The position numbers were made by a program, and so were the translations under genes. Below, piece after piece: positions 1 through 11,189 of a DNA stretch of 64,000 nucleotides (position 1 is the first letter of the stretch; every line of letters begins with the position of its first letter). Under the pieces are notes generated by a model. That model saw only the letters and a list, made by a program, of their open reading frames with translations, was not told the origin of the DNA and did not search any database. This DNA comes from Plantago ovata (Eukaryota > Streptophyta > Magnoliopsida > Lamiales > Plantaginaceae). Location of the stretch: positions 1 through 64,000 of the forward strand of contig JAHHQI010000238.1 of NCBI GenBank assembly GCA_028274465.1, given 5' to 3'.

Positions 1-600
1 CCAACCTTTTAAGCCAAACATTAGCGATTGTCCCAAATGGAAAGAAGACATTGTTGACGACTGCTAATACTGTGAGGATTGAGGATACTCCAAAATATAA
101 GTCCATACCAAAGTCATGATCTTGGGTCGCTTGAAAGACTGACTCTAAGAGGAATGAGGAAAGCAGCTTGATGTTAACATGGCATGCAACAACAATTTAA
201 TCTCTTTGAGGGAATTGCGATTAGAAGTTTCAAATAAGTAATGATGGGTTAGCAAGCTAATTCAATCTAGTCAACACCACCTTGAGAGTTTGAGTATCAC
301 GAGATGCGATGAGTGTGAGCTCATTGGAGTTTACGGATGATGATGGGAACAGCAGAATACGCTAGGATACCGCTCCGCTCACGCCTTTTATTCATAGAGT
401 TATTGCTCTCGCCTGGAGTCAATTGGAATGTAGAACCGGAAAGTGCACGCCCATCCTTTATCTCCAGTATGTGAATTGTTCACGACTGCCCTAATTGCCT
501 CTTGGCGCATTGGAAAACTCCCACCTTTCATCTCGATCGATTCAAAATTGTCCTAATTGAAAGAAAGAAGGCGTGACTCGTGAGGATATCATAGAAAGAC
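1..600 (+). pseudogene. 3' LRR remnant of a CNL resistance gene
   Basis: Degenerate leucine-rich-repeat DNA from the 3' end of an RGA2-like NLR that extends off the left edge. Bases 1-60 match the last LRR and terminal codons of the intact NLR at 55227-58676 (the part encoding a PKW motif near its C-terminus). Bases 60-540 are a second, older LRR block with the same phrases (the codons for MACNNNLISL near 178, then the SKLIQSSQHHLE stretch near 250, then an acidic GAT-rich loop near 335). No long reading frame survives and the two blocks are joined out of order, so this is a broken chimera, not a terminal exon. Confidence is high for family and low for exact ends. Confidence 0.75.
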
Positions 601-1192
601 GCAACAAATTTCTTCTTCGTTTAACCATGCAGTGGCTATCGGTGGCTGGGAACTGTCCAACTCTGGTTGTATGTCATTGATCGATGATGATATCTTTCTT
701 TCGGGTATGCTATTCTTTTCATTTATTTATTGATTTCAAGTATTACTCTAGATATTATATGTTCCACTCATGGAGTTCAGGCTCTGGTTAACATTCTTGT
801 CAGAACATTTTCAGGACTTCATTTGGAGCAATTCGCTAATCTGATTGTTGTTTGGGACGAAGTGATTGTTTGGTAAGAAATGATATTTTTGTGAAGTACG
901 ATTGGAGGATTAGAGAACTCAGTTTCAGTTGATGTGTTGTCGCTTATGATACTTTCCAGGGCAGTCTGTTGGAGATTTGTGGTTTATGATACTTCTATGA
1001 TTGCATTTGTCCTCTGTTGCATTGGAAACTCCAACCTTTCATTCGAATTTATTTACAAATTTTCTTCTTGCTTTGCCAATTACTGATTAAGATCTAAACA
1101 GCAGCTCGCCCCTTTTTTCACTGAATCAGTTTTAATCTTCAACTCTGCAGGTTTTGAACTTTCGATAAACTTTGATATTAAGTTCAGTCAAG
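601..1192 (+). other. NLR 3'-flank DNA, no gene seen
   Basis: Intergenic DNA of the type that follows the other NLR copies. Short phrases such as TTATGATACTTCTATGATTG also occur at about 19900 and 59600, where they lie next to exon-like pieces of an unidentified gene. No reading frame worth calling. Confidence 0.5.
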
Positions 1193-1850
1193 AACAGGTA
1201 TAACAGAAACCATATTTAATTTGATTTATATATCACTTTACAGAGATGGCAATCAACCATCATTACTCAAAATGTAGTGGTTGATTTTTGGAACACCACT
1301 AGAAGGCTTTTGGCCATGACGATTGTGGAGTTAATTCTCGGCTCCCTCGCCATCAATCTTTGCTGGATTTCCCGGCAGCACAGGCATTCTTCCCGTTGCT
1401 GCTTACTATTTTCTGGAAGCATTTTAGGCAGAAATTGTGCCCGCAGGGTGTCTGAAACAAGAAACACAACCATTAAATCAGCAATCAATCTTTATAAATT
1501 ACTCAGGATGAATTGCAGTTCCTACACTCAATCACTCAGTATGAATTGCATCTGTAAAACATAAGTTGCCATTCCTACTCTCAATCACTCAGTATGAATT
1601 GCAGTTCAAACCAGTCACAGAGATTATGTTTGTCAAAATAACTTTCATGTTCATGTACTGAAAGTAACAAACACGTTAGACTCACTAAAAGATACAACAA
1701 TTCCATCATGAATACTTTCTAATCTAAAACAGGAAACAGGAAAACCAATTTCATTTACAGTCCAATTTCAACTTCAATGAAACTAAAATCAAGCATAATT
1801 AACTACAGGTTCATTAACTCCTCAAACAAGATTACTCAAAATGCCCTAAA

Positions 1851-2090
1851 AGATCCAACACACACAAAATAAACCAGATCTCAGCAAGCTAAAACCAAAA
1901 CCAGACCCACTAAATCAAAAAGAGAAAGAAAGATCCAACACACACAAAATAAACCAGATCTCAGCAAGCTAAAACCAAAACCAGACACACTAAATCAAAA
2001 AGAGAAAGAAAGATCGAACACACACAAAATAAACCAGATCTCAGCAAGCTAAAACCAAAACCAGAAACACTAAATCAAAAAAGAAAGAGG
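1851..2090. repeat. 80-bp tandem repeat, three copies
   Basis: Three copies of an 80-bp unit beginning AGATCCAACACACACAAAAT start at 1851, 1931 and 2011. The sister element at 21971-22133 has two. The unit lies immediately downstream of gag in element orientation. Confidence 0.85.
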
Positions 2091-3371
2091 ACTTTGTTTA
2101 CAGTGGTAGCACTTCCTTGACTCAGGCCTTTGTTGAGCTTCCTGATCATAGTTGTACTGTACAGGCTTCTTTGCATCTGGCATGAACTTCTGCTTGGCTG
2201 CAAATTTATTTGACTTGGTTCCACCATGATTGGTATAGAGTCCTTCACCGGATGTTTGTCCAGAGTTAGAGCTCCCATTTTTCTTCAACTCCTTTTGCTT
2301 AAGAGCAGACTCAACATCAGCTAGAGTGATTTCTTCACTCTTTGTTATAACCAATGCATCAATGAAACCTTTATATTGCTTTGGGAGTGCGTTTAAGAGC
2401 ATTAAGGCCTTGTCATCTTCAGCCAGCTTGACTCCTACAGCCTTCAACTCAGAACAAATCTTCTTAAACTCTACAACCTGCTCCATAATCGACCTGTTAG
2501 AATATCCCACATCAATCTTGTGAGAGCTATAATTAGCACATATATAAGTTGGATAACCTTATCACCTTAACAAGGAATTTTAAGGTGTTATTGGCCCAAC
2601 TTCAATATGGTATCAGAGCCATCTGGATCACGCCCACTTGGGTTCGAATCTCACCGGAGACAAACTCCGCCTCATATTAAATTTCCACTCGAATGGCCTC
2701 CCCAAAGAGGTCGAAACCGGCCACGAGTGCGGGGGAGTGTTAGAGTACCTCCCCAACTGCTTAAGCTTTTGGGAGATTTGGAATTCTATCATGGTATCAA
2801 AGCCAGGTTGATGATGGGTGCCCCAGCCGATGCTAATTCCGACTTGCCCAATGATGGCATTTATGATTCCACGTGTAGAGCCGACTAACAGCGGCCTACT
2901 CGTGAGGGGGCGTGTTAGAATATCCCACATCACTTGTGAGAGCTATAATTAGCACATATATAAGTTGGATAACCTTATGACCTTACTAAGGACTTTTAAG
3001 GTGTTATTGGCCCAACTTCAATAACCTATCTGCAGCAATTTTAAACTTGAACAGTTTTTGCTTAAGATACAACTTGGATGCGGTTGTTTTGTTGTTATAG
3101 ATTGACTCAAGTTTATCCCAAACTCCCTTGGCCGTTGTTTCTTCCTCAATATGATGAAGAGTTTCATCAGACAGAGACAATATCAAGGTGGTGTAGACCT
3201 TCTCCTTTGCAGCTACCTTCTCTCTGCCGCTGTGGCAGTTGCTGCAAATCCTTCAGAGCAATGCCTCTGCTGCACCCTCCTTTGACAACAACGCCTTCAT
3301 TTTGATCTTCCACAGACGAAAATTCATTTCTCAGAGAGTTTCTCCACTTCAAACTTAGCCGATGAACTCAT
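2085..3371 (-). pseudogene. Copia-type gag fossil, copy 1
   Basis: Remnant of a Copia gag region on the - strand. Recognisable parts include the LILSLSDETLHHIEEE phrase (near 3170), the KLYLKQKLFKFK phrase (near 3050), a LNALPKQY phrase (near 2390) and the start of a CCHC zinc knuckle near 2110. Broken, and interrupted by the TRIM at 2495-3023. The other copy at 22135-22881 lacks that insertion. Confidence 0.7.
2495..3023 (+). mobile_element. TRIM (terminal-repeat retrotransposon in miniature)
   Basis: A 529-bp element with two near-identical terminal repeats of about 111-113 bp (2495-2607 and 2913-3023), both starting TGTTAGAATATCCCACATCA. Directly inside the left repeat is TGGTATCAGAGCC (2608-2620), the usual plant primer-binding site for initiator methionine tRNA. 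Directly before the right repeat is a purine tract (GTGAGGGGG). The interior has no coding capacity. The uninterrupted sequence is visible in the sister copy near 22530, so the insertion point is known; the flanking target duplication looks like about 4 bp (GACC/AACC) and is imperfect. Confidence 0.88.
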
Positions 3372-3436
3372 CGTGAAACCTGTAACAATCAATCAGCAAA
3401 TTTCGTCTACTTCTCCTTCCCCCAGACGGCGCCAAT

Positions 3437-3847
3437 TGTTGTGCCAATAGCTCAGAAACTACACCGTTCTCCGATCAAAACTCCCAATCAAGGAACGTGT
3501 GAATCCTAATTTGATCAAACACTGAACCTGATAATAAGAAATTGAACGAAGAACAATGCACACAAGTTTACGTGGTTCGATTCAAGATGAATCTACGTCC
3601 ACGGGGAAGAAGAAGCAATTCACTAATCAACGAGAAGTGTACAGATTACAAGCTCTATCCTCAAGCTCTCTGTTTCCTCACTTTTTCCTCTCTGTTTTGG
3701 TGAATTATGAATAACTGATCAATCTCTCTCACACTGCAAATACACATGATCTCTCTTATATTCTAGACTAGCAAAATATCTAGTAATAGTAGCTTGATGA
3801 TCAAGCAAAACTCTAACTAACTAAAAAACTTGCTAGCTAAGAGAACA
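3437..3847 (-). repeat. LTR of Copia-like element, copy 1
   Basis: 411-bp block ending TG...CA when read on the - strand (starts TGTTCTCTTAGC at 3847, ends CACAACA at 3437), directly followed by TGGCGCC as a primer-binding site. The same 411-bp block lies at 22947-23357 with few differences. Boundaries come from the TG/CA ends and the point where the two copies stop matching. Confidence 0.7.
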
Positions 3848-4009
3848 GCTTTCATCCAATATCAGCTGGTTCGTGGCATCTGATATAACAGAGTCATTCG
3901 GTTTTGGCATGTCATCGAAATAATGGAGACTACTCCCATTGGCCTTGAGTAGCTTTTCAATCTCCGCCAAGGCCAGATTTTTATATTTGGTCATCACTCA
4001 ATGTCAATC
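3848..4009 (-). pseudogene. Helitron helicase exon (downstream part)
   Basis: Continues the Helitron Rep/helicase reading frame from the exon at 7352-8193. On the - strand an acceptor (TTTTTCAG) precedes 4009, and the joined codons give NPGLTLSDDQ, then NLALAEIEKLLKANG and an FDDMPKP phrase typical of the Helitron segment before the Pif1-type helicase domain. There is one apparent frame break just after SDDQI. The exon is cut at 3848 where the LTR element abuts. The long intron upstream of it (4010-7351) contains foreign DNA. Confidence in the family is high. Confidence 0.75.
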
Positions 4010-4041
4010 CTGAAAAATTAGTTAGCCTGATTAAACATCAC

Positions 4042-4058
4042 TAATAATAATAATAATA

Positions 4059-4140
<82 letters not shown>

Positions 4141-4163
4141 TAAATAAATAAATAAATAAATAA
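4042..4163. repeat. (AAT)n / (AAAT)n microsatellite
   Basis: About 95 bp of TAA triplets followed by about 25 bp of TAAA units, inside the Helitron helicase intron. Any reading frame here is repeat translation. Confidence 0.95.
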
Positions 4164-4164
4164 G

Positions 4165-6945
4165 GTGATATTATCAAGTCTGGAAAAAGGTGTTACGTTT
4201 TGTAAACGAAGTTCAACACTCGATCTTTTGATTGGATGTAGCAAGAGGGGTGAGATTGATAAAGGATAAGGAGAGAAGAAAGTGAGACAACTTTCACGTT
4301 CGGTTCAGAGAGCACTTTTTCGTAAGTTCTTGGATTCTATTCTTTACCCCACAGCTCTCATCTTTTGGTGGGAATCTTCTTCATTTTAGAAGAAGAGTAT
4401 GCGCGCTAGTGAACGAGCTGCGCGTGCTTAGGCTCCTTAAAAGGCTTTCTTCCTTGATGAGTCATCTTCTTGGGTTTCTATTTTTGGATCTTGCCTCCGT
4501 CGGAGCCAAGGCCCTGTCTCATAGTCGCAATCCCCTGAGCTGTTAAAGAGGCTAATGATTGGTGTGTTGCTGTATCTATCGGCTGAAAAATTGGCCTACG
4601 TCATTATACCCCATATTGTCACATTCTTACTAAAGGTAACTCGGATAATTACTTTTTCTGAGTGTGCGGGCCCGGACGAAAGTCCAGCCCCGGACTCGCT
4701 AGAAGCTGCGACACTCGAAGCTCGAACCTAACCAGGCGAGATTTAGCTGTTGGAAGAATAGGAACACGAAAATTCCTCTTTTATTCAGCTAAAATAAATA
4801 ATATTTGGTTCATCACGCCTTTCGACGGAAACTTCTGCTCGAGTTCAAAATGAACTATAGCACTATCGGCCAGATACTTTCGCTGGGCGCTAGGAGGTAG
4901 GATTCTAGAAATGATTCTGTTCACCTCTCTTTATAGGGTTGTCAAATCTTGACTTGGGCCAGGACTTGGATACACCTACTTATTTAAACACGGTCTTGTC
5001 TGAGCGACCATCCCATTTCGCTAGTGATCAATTGAACTCCAAGTTCTCAAGCATTCTTGCTCTAATCTGAGCTAGTTTTGAAGCCGAGCCTTTCAGCAAT
5101 GGGCTTAGGGACCGATATGATGATTGGTTTAGGTAGGGCTCTTCCCACGGCGGAGTCCGCATTGACTCTATTTATTATTATGGGAAATTAGTCTATCTAG
5201 AAAGAAGTCAAAGCGAATTCGGGGGCCTATCGTAAGGTTCTTAGTCTCTTGTTCTTTGCCGTAGGCAGCTTCGTCAAGGCCCTTCTCCTCCAATCGACGA
5301 GAAGTGGTTATATCTTCTTCTGACTTCCTTCCAAAAAGGTTTTTACCCTCACGAAAAGCTCAAGACCAGGTCCAGACTTCGAAATGGGAGCAACCTGCCC
5401 TTCTTTATTAGTTAGCTACTTTTATAATGAGCTAGGAATCGATCGTAGATTCTTTTCGAGTCGGATTTCCCCTATTCCTTTTATCCGTTGAAGGTCTCCC
5501 TTACTCATTATTTTAGGGAAAGATAAGAGGTCGAGTATCTAAGAAAAGAAAGCATTCGTGGCAGTAGCAATGTTTTCGAGGGGAGTCTACTAATAGGTAT
5601 TATTCCCTTGTGACGAGGTAGATAGAAGAAATTCCCTTCCCTGTACACTCCCTGTGGGCTTTCTGGAACAGCTGTCCCAAATGAAAACCGCCTGGAAGTC
5701 CGAGGATCTTTAGTACTCTAACCCCGAACCGCTTTGCTTTGTCATTGCAACCAAAAGGAGAAAAAAGAGTTCAATTTGCCGAAAAGGGGGAATCTCTTTC
5801 GAACCTAGGGTTTTTGCTCCCCCGCCTCCTTTGGATTACAATTTCTCCTGCCTGTCAAGACAAAGCTAGAACAAGATAACAGCTTGCTGCTTCCGAAACC
5901 CCTTAGAAATAGCTTTTGGGTTGTTTTTCGTCCTACCACCTTTTTTCTTGTCCTTTCTCGAAGCAGAGTCGAATCAAAAAAGAGTCTATTTCAGAACCTA
6001 TCTGAGTCGAAGCTAGGTCTCGTTCTTTTTTGACTCCAAAAAGTTACCAAAACCCGGGTGGAACGTGCCTATTCTTACTTATGGAATCATCCGCAAATCA
6101 AACAATTAGTTGCGATCAACGCTTCTCGAATATCGACCTTCGATTTTAATTGTATTTGATTTGGTTTTGGGGGTAGATACAAACTTTTACAGAGACTCTT
6201 TTAGGAAATTTGGATGGGCCCGGTTCGAAAAGGGGGGATTTTAGATGGTAAAAAAGCTAGCTTTTCTTGCCTTTCTCTTGGTTCCGCTTTTCCGCAACGA
6301 ATAGAAAGACTGCTTGGATGTCGTTGGTTACCTGCTGATTGTGTCTTAGAGAGTCCATTTTGACTAGATCGGGCTTGGACTAGAAAAGCACTTTAAGAAC
6401 TTTTTATCCTGCGAAAGTCAAGTAAAGCCAGTCCAAAATTTCAAGGGCGTGCCTTGTTTGTTCCATTTTCAGTAGGAGATAAATAGGTGGCTACTCAGAT
6501 GAATCCATTTCTTCCTTTTAAGAGGTCATGGTGTAATTACAACTTCACTTGCGAACTTCTATGTTCTTTCCCAAGGTTTGGTAGACTTTATTTAGAAGAA
6601 AAAGAGCCATGCAATTCGTACTGCATGGCGATATTATTCTACCACTCTATAAATGGGGGCTCCCGTTCTGCGGCGTGATGGCACCCTCCCTTCAAAATCA
6701 TAGTGGTTTTCCCACAGGCTGAACGCACACTTTCCAGTTTGGATTCTCTACCTACACAAGCTCGATCAGGAGATAGGGACGATCCGACTGAAGTACGAAA
6801 TTCCGAGCGCAGAGTTGACTCCTAAAAAACACGACAAATAGATTCTACAACATGTCCTATCTTCCTGAAGCCCCCGTGAACGGCTACCAGGGCTATGTTG
6901 TTGGATACTCGAAAAAAGTATTTAGCATTGCTGGTAGTTAAATAA
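4165..6945. other. Mitochondrial-like DNA inserted in a Helitron intron (putative NUMT)
   Basis: About 2.8 kb with higher GC and a different texture from the AT-rich DNA on both sides: balanced composition, runs such as GGGGGCCTATCG, few homopolymers. It resembles the non-coding parts of plant mitochondrial genomes. I recognise no mitochondrial gene, tRNA or rRNA in it, so the assignment is by composition and style only. It lies wholly within the intron between helicase exons at 7352 and 4009, whose splice sites are still recognisable. The alternative is an unrelated GC-rich nuclear segment. Confidence 0.5.
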
Positions 6946-7351
6946 GCGAGAACAATTTGTAATGTAGTCCCAATAATTTATAGTAACCTTGGCCTGAGCT
7001 CTGTCAAATTTATACAATTCAGAATAGCTATATCATCCTTCGATCACAATTACCAAGTCTACCAAGGAAACATATTCTTACTACCAGCTTTAACATGATG
7101 TGGATGTGACACCATAATTATTTTCAAAAGGAGGTAGTGATGAACCTTTCTACTTTCTGGAATTAGATGTGTGTAAAATTTTTAGTTTATTTGTTCTGAG
7201 TATTCAGATACCTTCTGAAAACGATACTACAACAATCTACTTTTTTTAAGTCTGCTTAGTGTTTAGTATGTATACCACTGTCTCTGTCCTTTATGAACTT
7301 TAAGAAACTGTCATATTAAGAAACTAAACTTTAACTAACACATGAATTTAC
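6946..7351 (-). other. Proximal part of Helitron helicase intron, no gene
   Basis: AT-rich intron sequence between the GC-rich insert and the helicase exon. The splice donor on the - strand is at 7351 (CCAG/GTAAAT). Nothing else seen. Confidence 0.6.
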
Positions 7352-8481
7352 CTGGATTGTTGAATTCTTTTTGCCGAGTGTGCAATATATCTTCAAAAAG
7401 AAACTGCCAAGTCTTTGCCCATACATCCTCGGGCTTCGACATACTATTAGACAATAGTAGCATCGCAAACATTTGACGCATGTGTCCTGCTATTGCCCAT
7501 TCACTTGCTTCAGTTATCCCAACCACATATTCTCCATCGTTGAATAACAGGCCCAAACTTTCGCATGCTGCTTTGTAAGTATCATAAACAACACCATTCA
7601 CAGTTCTTATGTCAGCAAAACATGTTGGTCCCCTTACATGATTTAGCAACAGTCTCATATGGTACAGTCTGCCCGACTTTATGGGAACATTGTACAAACG
7701 TCCAATTCCCTTATGTTTTCTCTTCCTTTTAGACCATATCTTATCTGTACCCTTCCAAACATAGCGGCGTGGGAATTCAGCATAAGTTAAATTTCTAGCT
7801 TCTGGATCAATCTTGTTTATTTCCATCCATTGCAAGAATTTAGATTGCTTCACAGTAGGCTTATTCACCAAATCTGGTAGGTAATCACCATCTTTGAATG
7901 AAATACCCTGCTCATCCTCTAAATGAAACGATAAGCGCTCAACTGAAGGTGTCCTATAGTGTAGATCAAATGCGAATATCCTCCAAATGGCTTCGCAAGC
8001 AGAGACATACCTACAACTCTCATACTTTTTTATTTCATCATCACGCTCACCAACGAACTTAACTCCAGTCCTATCGCTTCTCTTAGCTATATACTTGAAT
8101 AGGTACTTGATAGACCTACTCTGATTGCAGTACTCCACGTTGATGTGTGCACGATATTTCAAGAGTAACTTTGCATTATAAGGTACTACATACCTGTTCA
8201 CATGAATTTCACAGGTATTAACATACATGATAGGGTAATAGTAAAGTATTGGTAAATTAAAAATATACTGACATGAGCAAATAAGTAAAGCATACAGTAA
8301 AATGAATAGACATGATTATATATAGTGTGAAAGAATATAAATAAATCGTTTATATGATAAGCAAAACATACCTGTTATCAAGAATAACACCATTCTTAAC
8401 AACGGTAATTCCAGTATCTCTTCTCCTGTATACGTGGTATCCCTTCTCGTCTATGAAAGTACTCTCACCCACATAAAAATG
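7352..8481 (-). pseudogene. Helitron Rep/helicase gene, central exons
   Basis: Two exons of a Helitron replicase/helicase on the - strand. The first (8481-8372) encodes FIDEKGYHVYRRRD and VVKNGVILDNR. It splices with consensus sites to the second (8193-7352), giving DNRYVVPYNAKLLLKYRAH. The second exon contains the conserved IKYLFKYIAKR block, a long family-typical stretch with YAEFPRRYVWK, FADIRTVNG and WAIAGHMRQMF, and ends before the part encoded at 4009-3848. The about 840-nt second exon has no internal stop. The N-terminal HUH nickase part was not found: immediately upstream lies the 3' end of the RPA-like gene. Helitron replicases act in rolling-circle transposition. This copy is incomplete and should be inactive. 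Confidence 0.88.
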
Positions 8482-8548
8482 TGTTCAAAAAGCATAATAA
8501 TCCAAAAAAACATCTGAAAGAAATTCAGAAAATTGTATCCAAAGTAAA

Positions 8549-11189
8549 CTACTTCTCAAGCTTAATTTTCTTAGAGACAACAGACAACTGGAACTCATCT
8601 TGATCAATAGTGAAGGTGTTGGATTTGGCAGCAAGCTGGCTCTTCTCGGGAGTGATCTCAGAAGGGCTAACCGTTGAATCACCACCTTCAATTTCAATTA
8701 TGCCCGGTTGCTTTTCCTAATATACAAATCAACATTTGAAGTCAAAATGCTGAAATGATTATTAAAAAGGTATTTGCTGAATGATTTGAAAAAAAAAAGA
8801 TGAATTACCGCAAGGTTCTTTTCTGTTGGAAGAGAAATATCTTTGTCATGAAGCTTCAATGCGGATCCAACCTCCTGAAATGCGAGTCATTGTTACTTGG
8901 TAAGTATGAAAGAATAATTGTTGGCTGGACAATATTACTGATTTATAATGTTACCCATACATCTGATCTTTCAAGTTTTATGAATTTATCAAGTATGTTG
9001 TTGTCATCTGTCAGTTCTTTGACAGCAAAGCTCTTCTTCTTTTCATCCTTTTCATCAATTGATTGATTGTCGACCTCAACCCTGAATAGAAACTCTCGCC
9101 CACACAACGCATCAATCTCATCAGGCACTTCCCCAATGACACCAATCTAATGTTGTAGCAGAAGCATTAAGTTTAGAACATAAAATTTGTGGCTTTATAT
9201 GCAAATTCGAGATTGTAGTATATGTAGAATAGAAAAACACAGTTGTGGTACCTCTAAGTTGTTGTCATTCAAAACCTTTGCCGCTGACTTTTCAATAATA
9301 GATGCAACAGTCTTGTCAAACAAAGTGAAGTAAACAGCGTTGTCAGATTGATCAACAACTTGTACCCTGACCTTGAACCTAGAAAGTTTCCAATGAAGCA
9401 GGTATAGAATCAGTCAGCATAAATAACCTTCCATCGTATAGAATATTTTTATTGCAAAATAGATTAAGTTAACTTTATATTATATAGGTTTTTACCTAGG
9501 GAGTATGGCCTCAATGCGATTCTTGCATTTTGAACACACATCACCTATTTCCCAACACCGAGGGACGCCTTTGGTGCAGTCCTTATTTCCACATCCAGAA
9601 TAGTTCCAGGTTGCAGTTGGATCAATTGTCCAAGTCATGGCACGGGTCAGGTAAACACCAACCTGTATAAACAAAACATAAGTGGTTAAAATCATGTTCT
9701 ACCCCAGCAAACTGTAATTATCGAAGATTGTCATACCTCTTTGCAAGAGTCAAGCTCAGCCACGGTCCGTATCATCGAAGGTTTCAACCACCTATCGGGA
9801 TGTGAACTGTTGTTCTGTGTGGTCAAACTCCATGTAGCTGAGTCGCTTGTCCATTCCCGCCTTGAGCAGATAAGATAGTACAAACATTAATCACACTTAG
9901 AAAATATTTAGATAACTTTGCAATAAAATACATGTGGTGGGCAAGGTTTCTCATATTAATGGTCATGGCGACTGAGATCAATATCAGAATATTAAAAAAA
10001 AAAAAATCATACCGATTGATTAAAGCCTTAGCATCAGCGCAATCCAAATTTATGAACATTTTGGATCCATTCTTTTGAGTCTGGGCACGGTTGGACAGCT
10101 ACAATGCACCAAATTGTTAATATGCATAATAAACCGCGTCAATTACTAAATTGACAGTAATAAGGAAGAGAAGCATAACATATTTTTACTTACTTTTATA
10201 AGTTGAAAGACAGGCAAACTGTATGATGATCACAATGGGATCTTTATCATTTTCGCCCCTCTCATGAACAAACTTTTGAGTTCATCTGCAAAGGACTCCC
10301 AGAGAATGCACTGGAGGCTGGAGGTACCACTGTCGCAAGTTTCAAAGAAAGGTATCATATATACATAAAAACAAACTGAATATGATGTTAGTATGGTCTA
10401 GACTGGAAGTTTCCAATATAAATAGCGTCATACTCAAGTAATGTGACATCCAATTTCCTGGCCTTCGCTGCGGGAACATACTCAATATCCTTCAATGGCG
10501 TACTCACTATGCCGATGACATCTAAAGAAAATCCAAAATTGTTTAGAGTTAAGATACATCGCACAAAATGTAGTTGCATAATTGAAATTATGTCATTGAA
10601 AACGCTAATGCTTACCGAAGACAAAGCGCGGATCAATGTTCTTGGGTAACCCTTCTCTGAATCTGGATCAGGAAGAAATTCCGTGAAAGGAACAAATGAA
10701 AAAGAATTGACTGGGAAATCCCCCCAATCTCTCAGCTGCTCTATTTTTGTTAAGCTCCCAACAGATAATTTCAAGTCATGTTGATCATGGCTGATTTGCC
10801 ATTTAGTTGACAATTGTCGATCATAGTGAAATTATCAATATTGACAATATGACCATCATTGAACTCTGATTTTAACTTCTTCAGCCAACCGTGGGGAACA
10901 GAAAACGCGATCATCTCTTTCTATAACCATTGAAAATTTGAGTATTAGTCTCGACTCTTATACACTGTAATATATATAATAATTTAATAATATTTCAATG
11001 ACAATATATAACTAACAATATATATAATTATATTTCACCGACCTCTCTGTCCATGAGATACATCTCAAGTGTTTCTCTGCCAGTAATACCCTTTTGTACC
11101 CAAACACTCATTACACGAACCTTGATGCTACGAAACCTAGGAGACTTGTCTACAGCTGATAGCGGAATGAGATGAGACATCCTCGACAT
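8549..11189 (-). pseudogene. Helitron-associated RPA1-like single-strand DNA-binding protein
   Basis: Multi-exon gene on the - strand encoding a replication protein A large-subunit homologue of the kind carried by plant Helitrons. Exons read by eye: 11189-11043 (start, MSRMSHLIPLS), about 10925-10650 (first OB fold, FTEFLPDPDSEKG), about 10526-10443 (DVIGIVSTPLKDIEY, VTLLEYD), about 10330-10205 (LWESFADELKS), about 10105-10015, about 9870-9738, about 9663-9495 (C-terminal zinc ribbon, CSKCKNRIEA), about 9378-9252, about 9150-8943 (LCGREFLFRVEV), about 8880-8812, and 8715-8549 (acidic-to-basic tail ending KKIKLEK and a stop). One frame break is apparent near 10813 in the first OB fold; the rest keeps frame and splice sites. 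The location directly 5' of the helicase exons on the same strand fits a Helitron gene, not the host RPA1. Confidence 0.8.

Larger units (their letters stand above)
1193..3847 (-). mobile_element. Copia-like LTR element derivative, copy 1 (fossil)
   Basis: Fossil LTR-retrotransposon derivative on the - strand, nearly identical to the copy at 21310-23357. Parts in element order: one 411-bp LTR (3437-3847), a primer-binding-site-like TGGCGCC next to it, a gag region of the Copia/UBN2 type, a three-copy 80-bp tandem repeat, and an AT-rich tail to 1193. No pol region and no second LTR were recognised. It is broken and carries a younger TRIM insertion (2495-3023). Its high-coordinate edge abuts Helitron helicase sequence at 3848. 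It resembles gag-only (TR-GAG-like) derivatives. Confidence 0.7.

Noticed and set aside
1267-1564. Overlapping open frames on both strands, repeated at 21384-21681
   Set aside because: They are part of the non-coding tail of the two Copia-like derivatives. Conservation follows from recent copying, and neither frame matches a family I know.
1193-3847. Interpreting the Copia-like block as a complete retrotransposon
   Set aside because: No pol region and no second LTR could be recognised in either copy.
4041-4244. Leu/Tyr-rich open frame on the - strand
   Set aside because: Translation of the AAT microsatellite.
4662-4853. Open frames of about 60 codons in the GC-rich insert (also 6487-6678)
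   Set aside because: No similarity to any mitochondrial gene I know; expected by chance in DNA of this composition.
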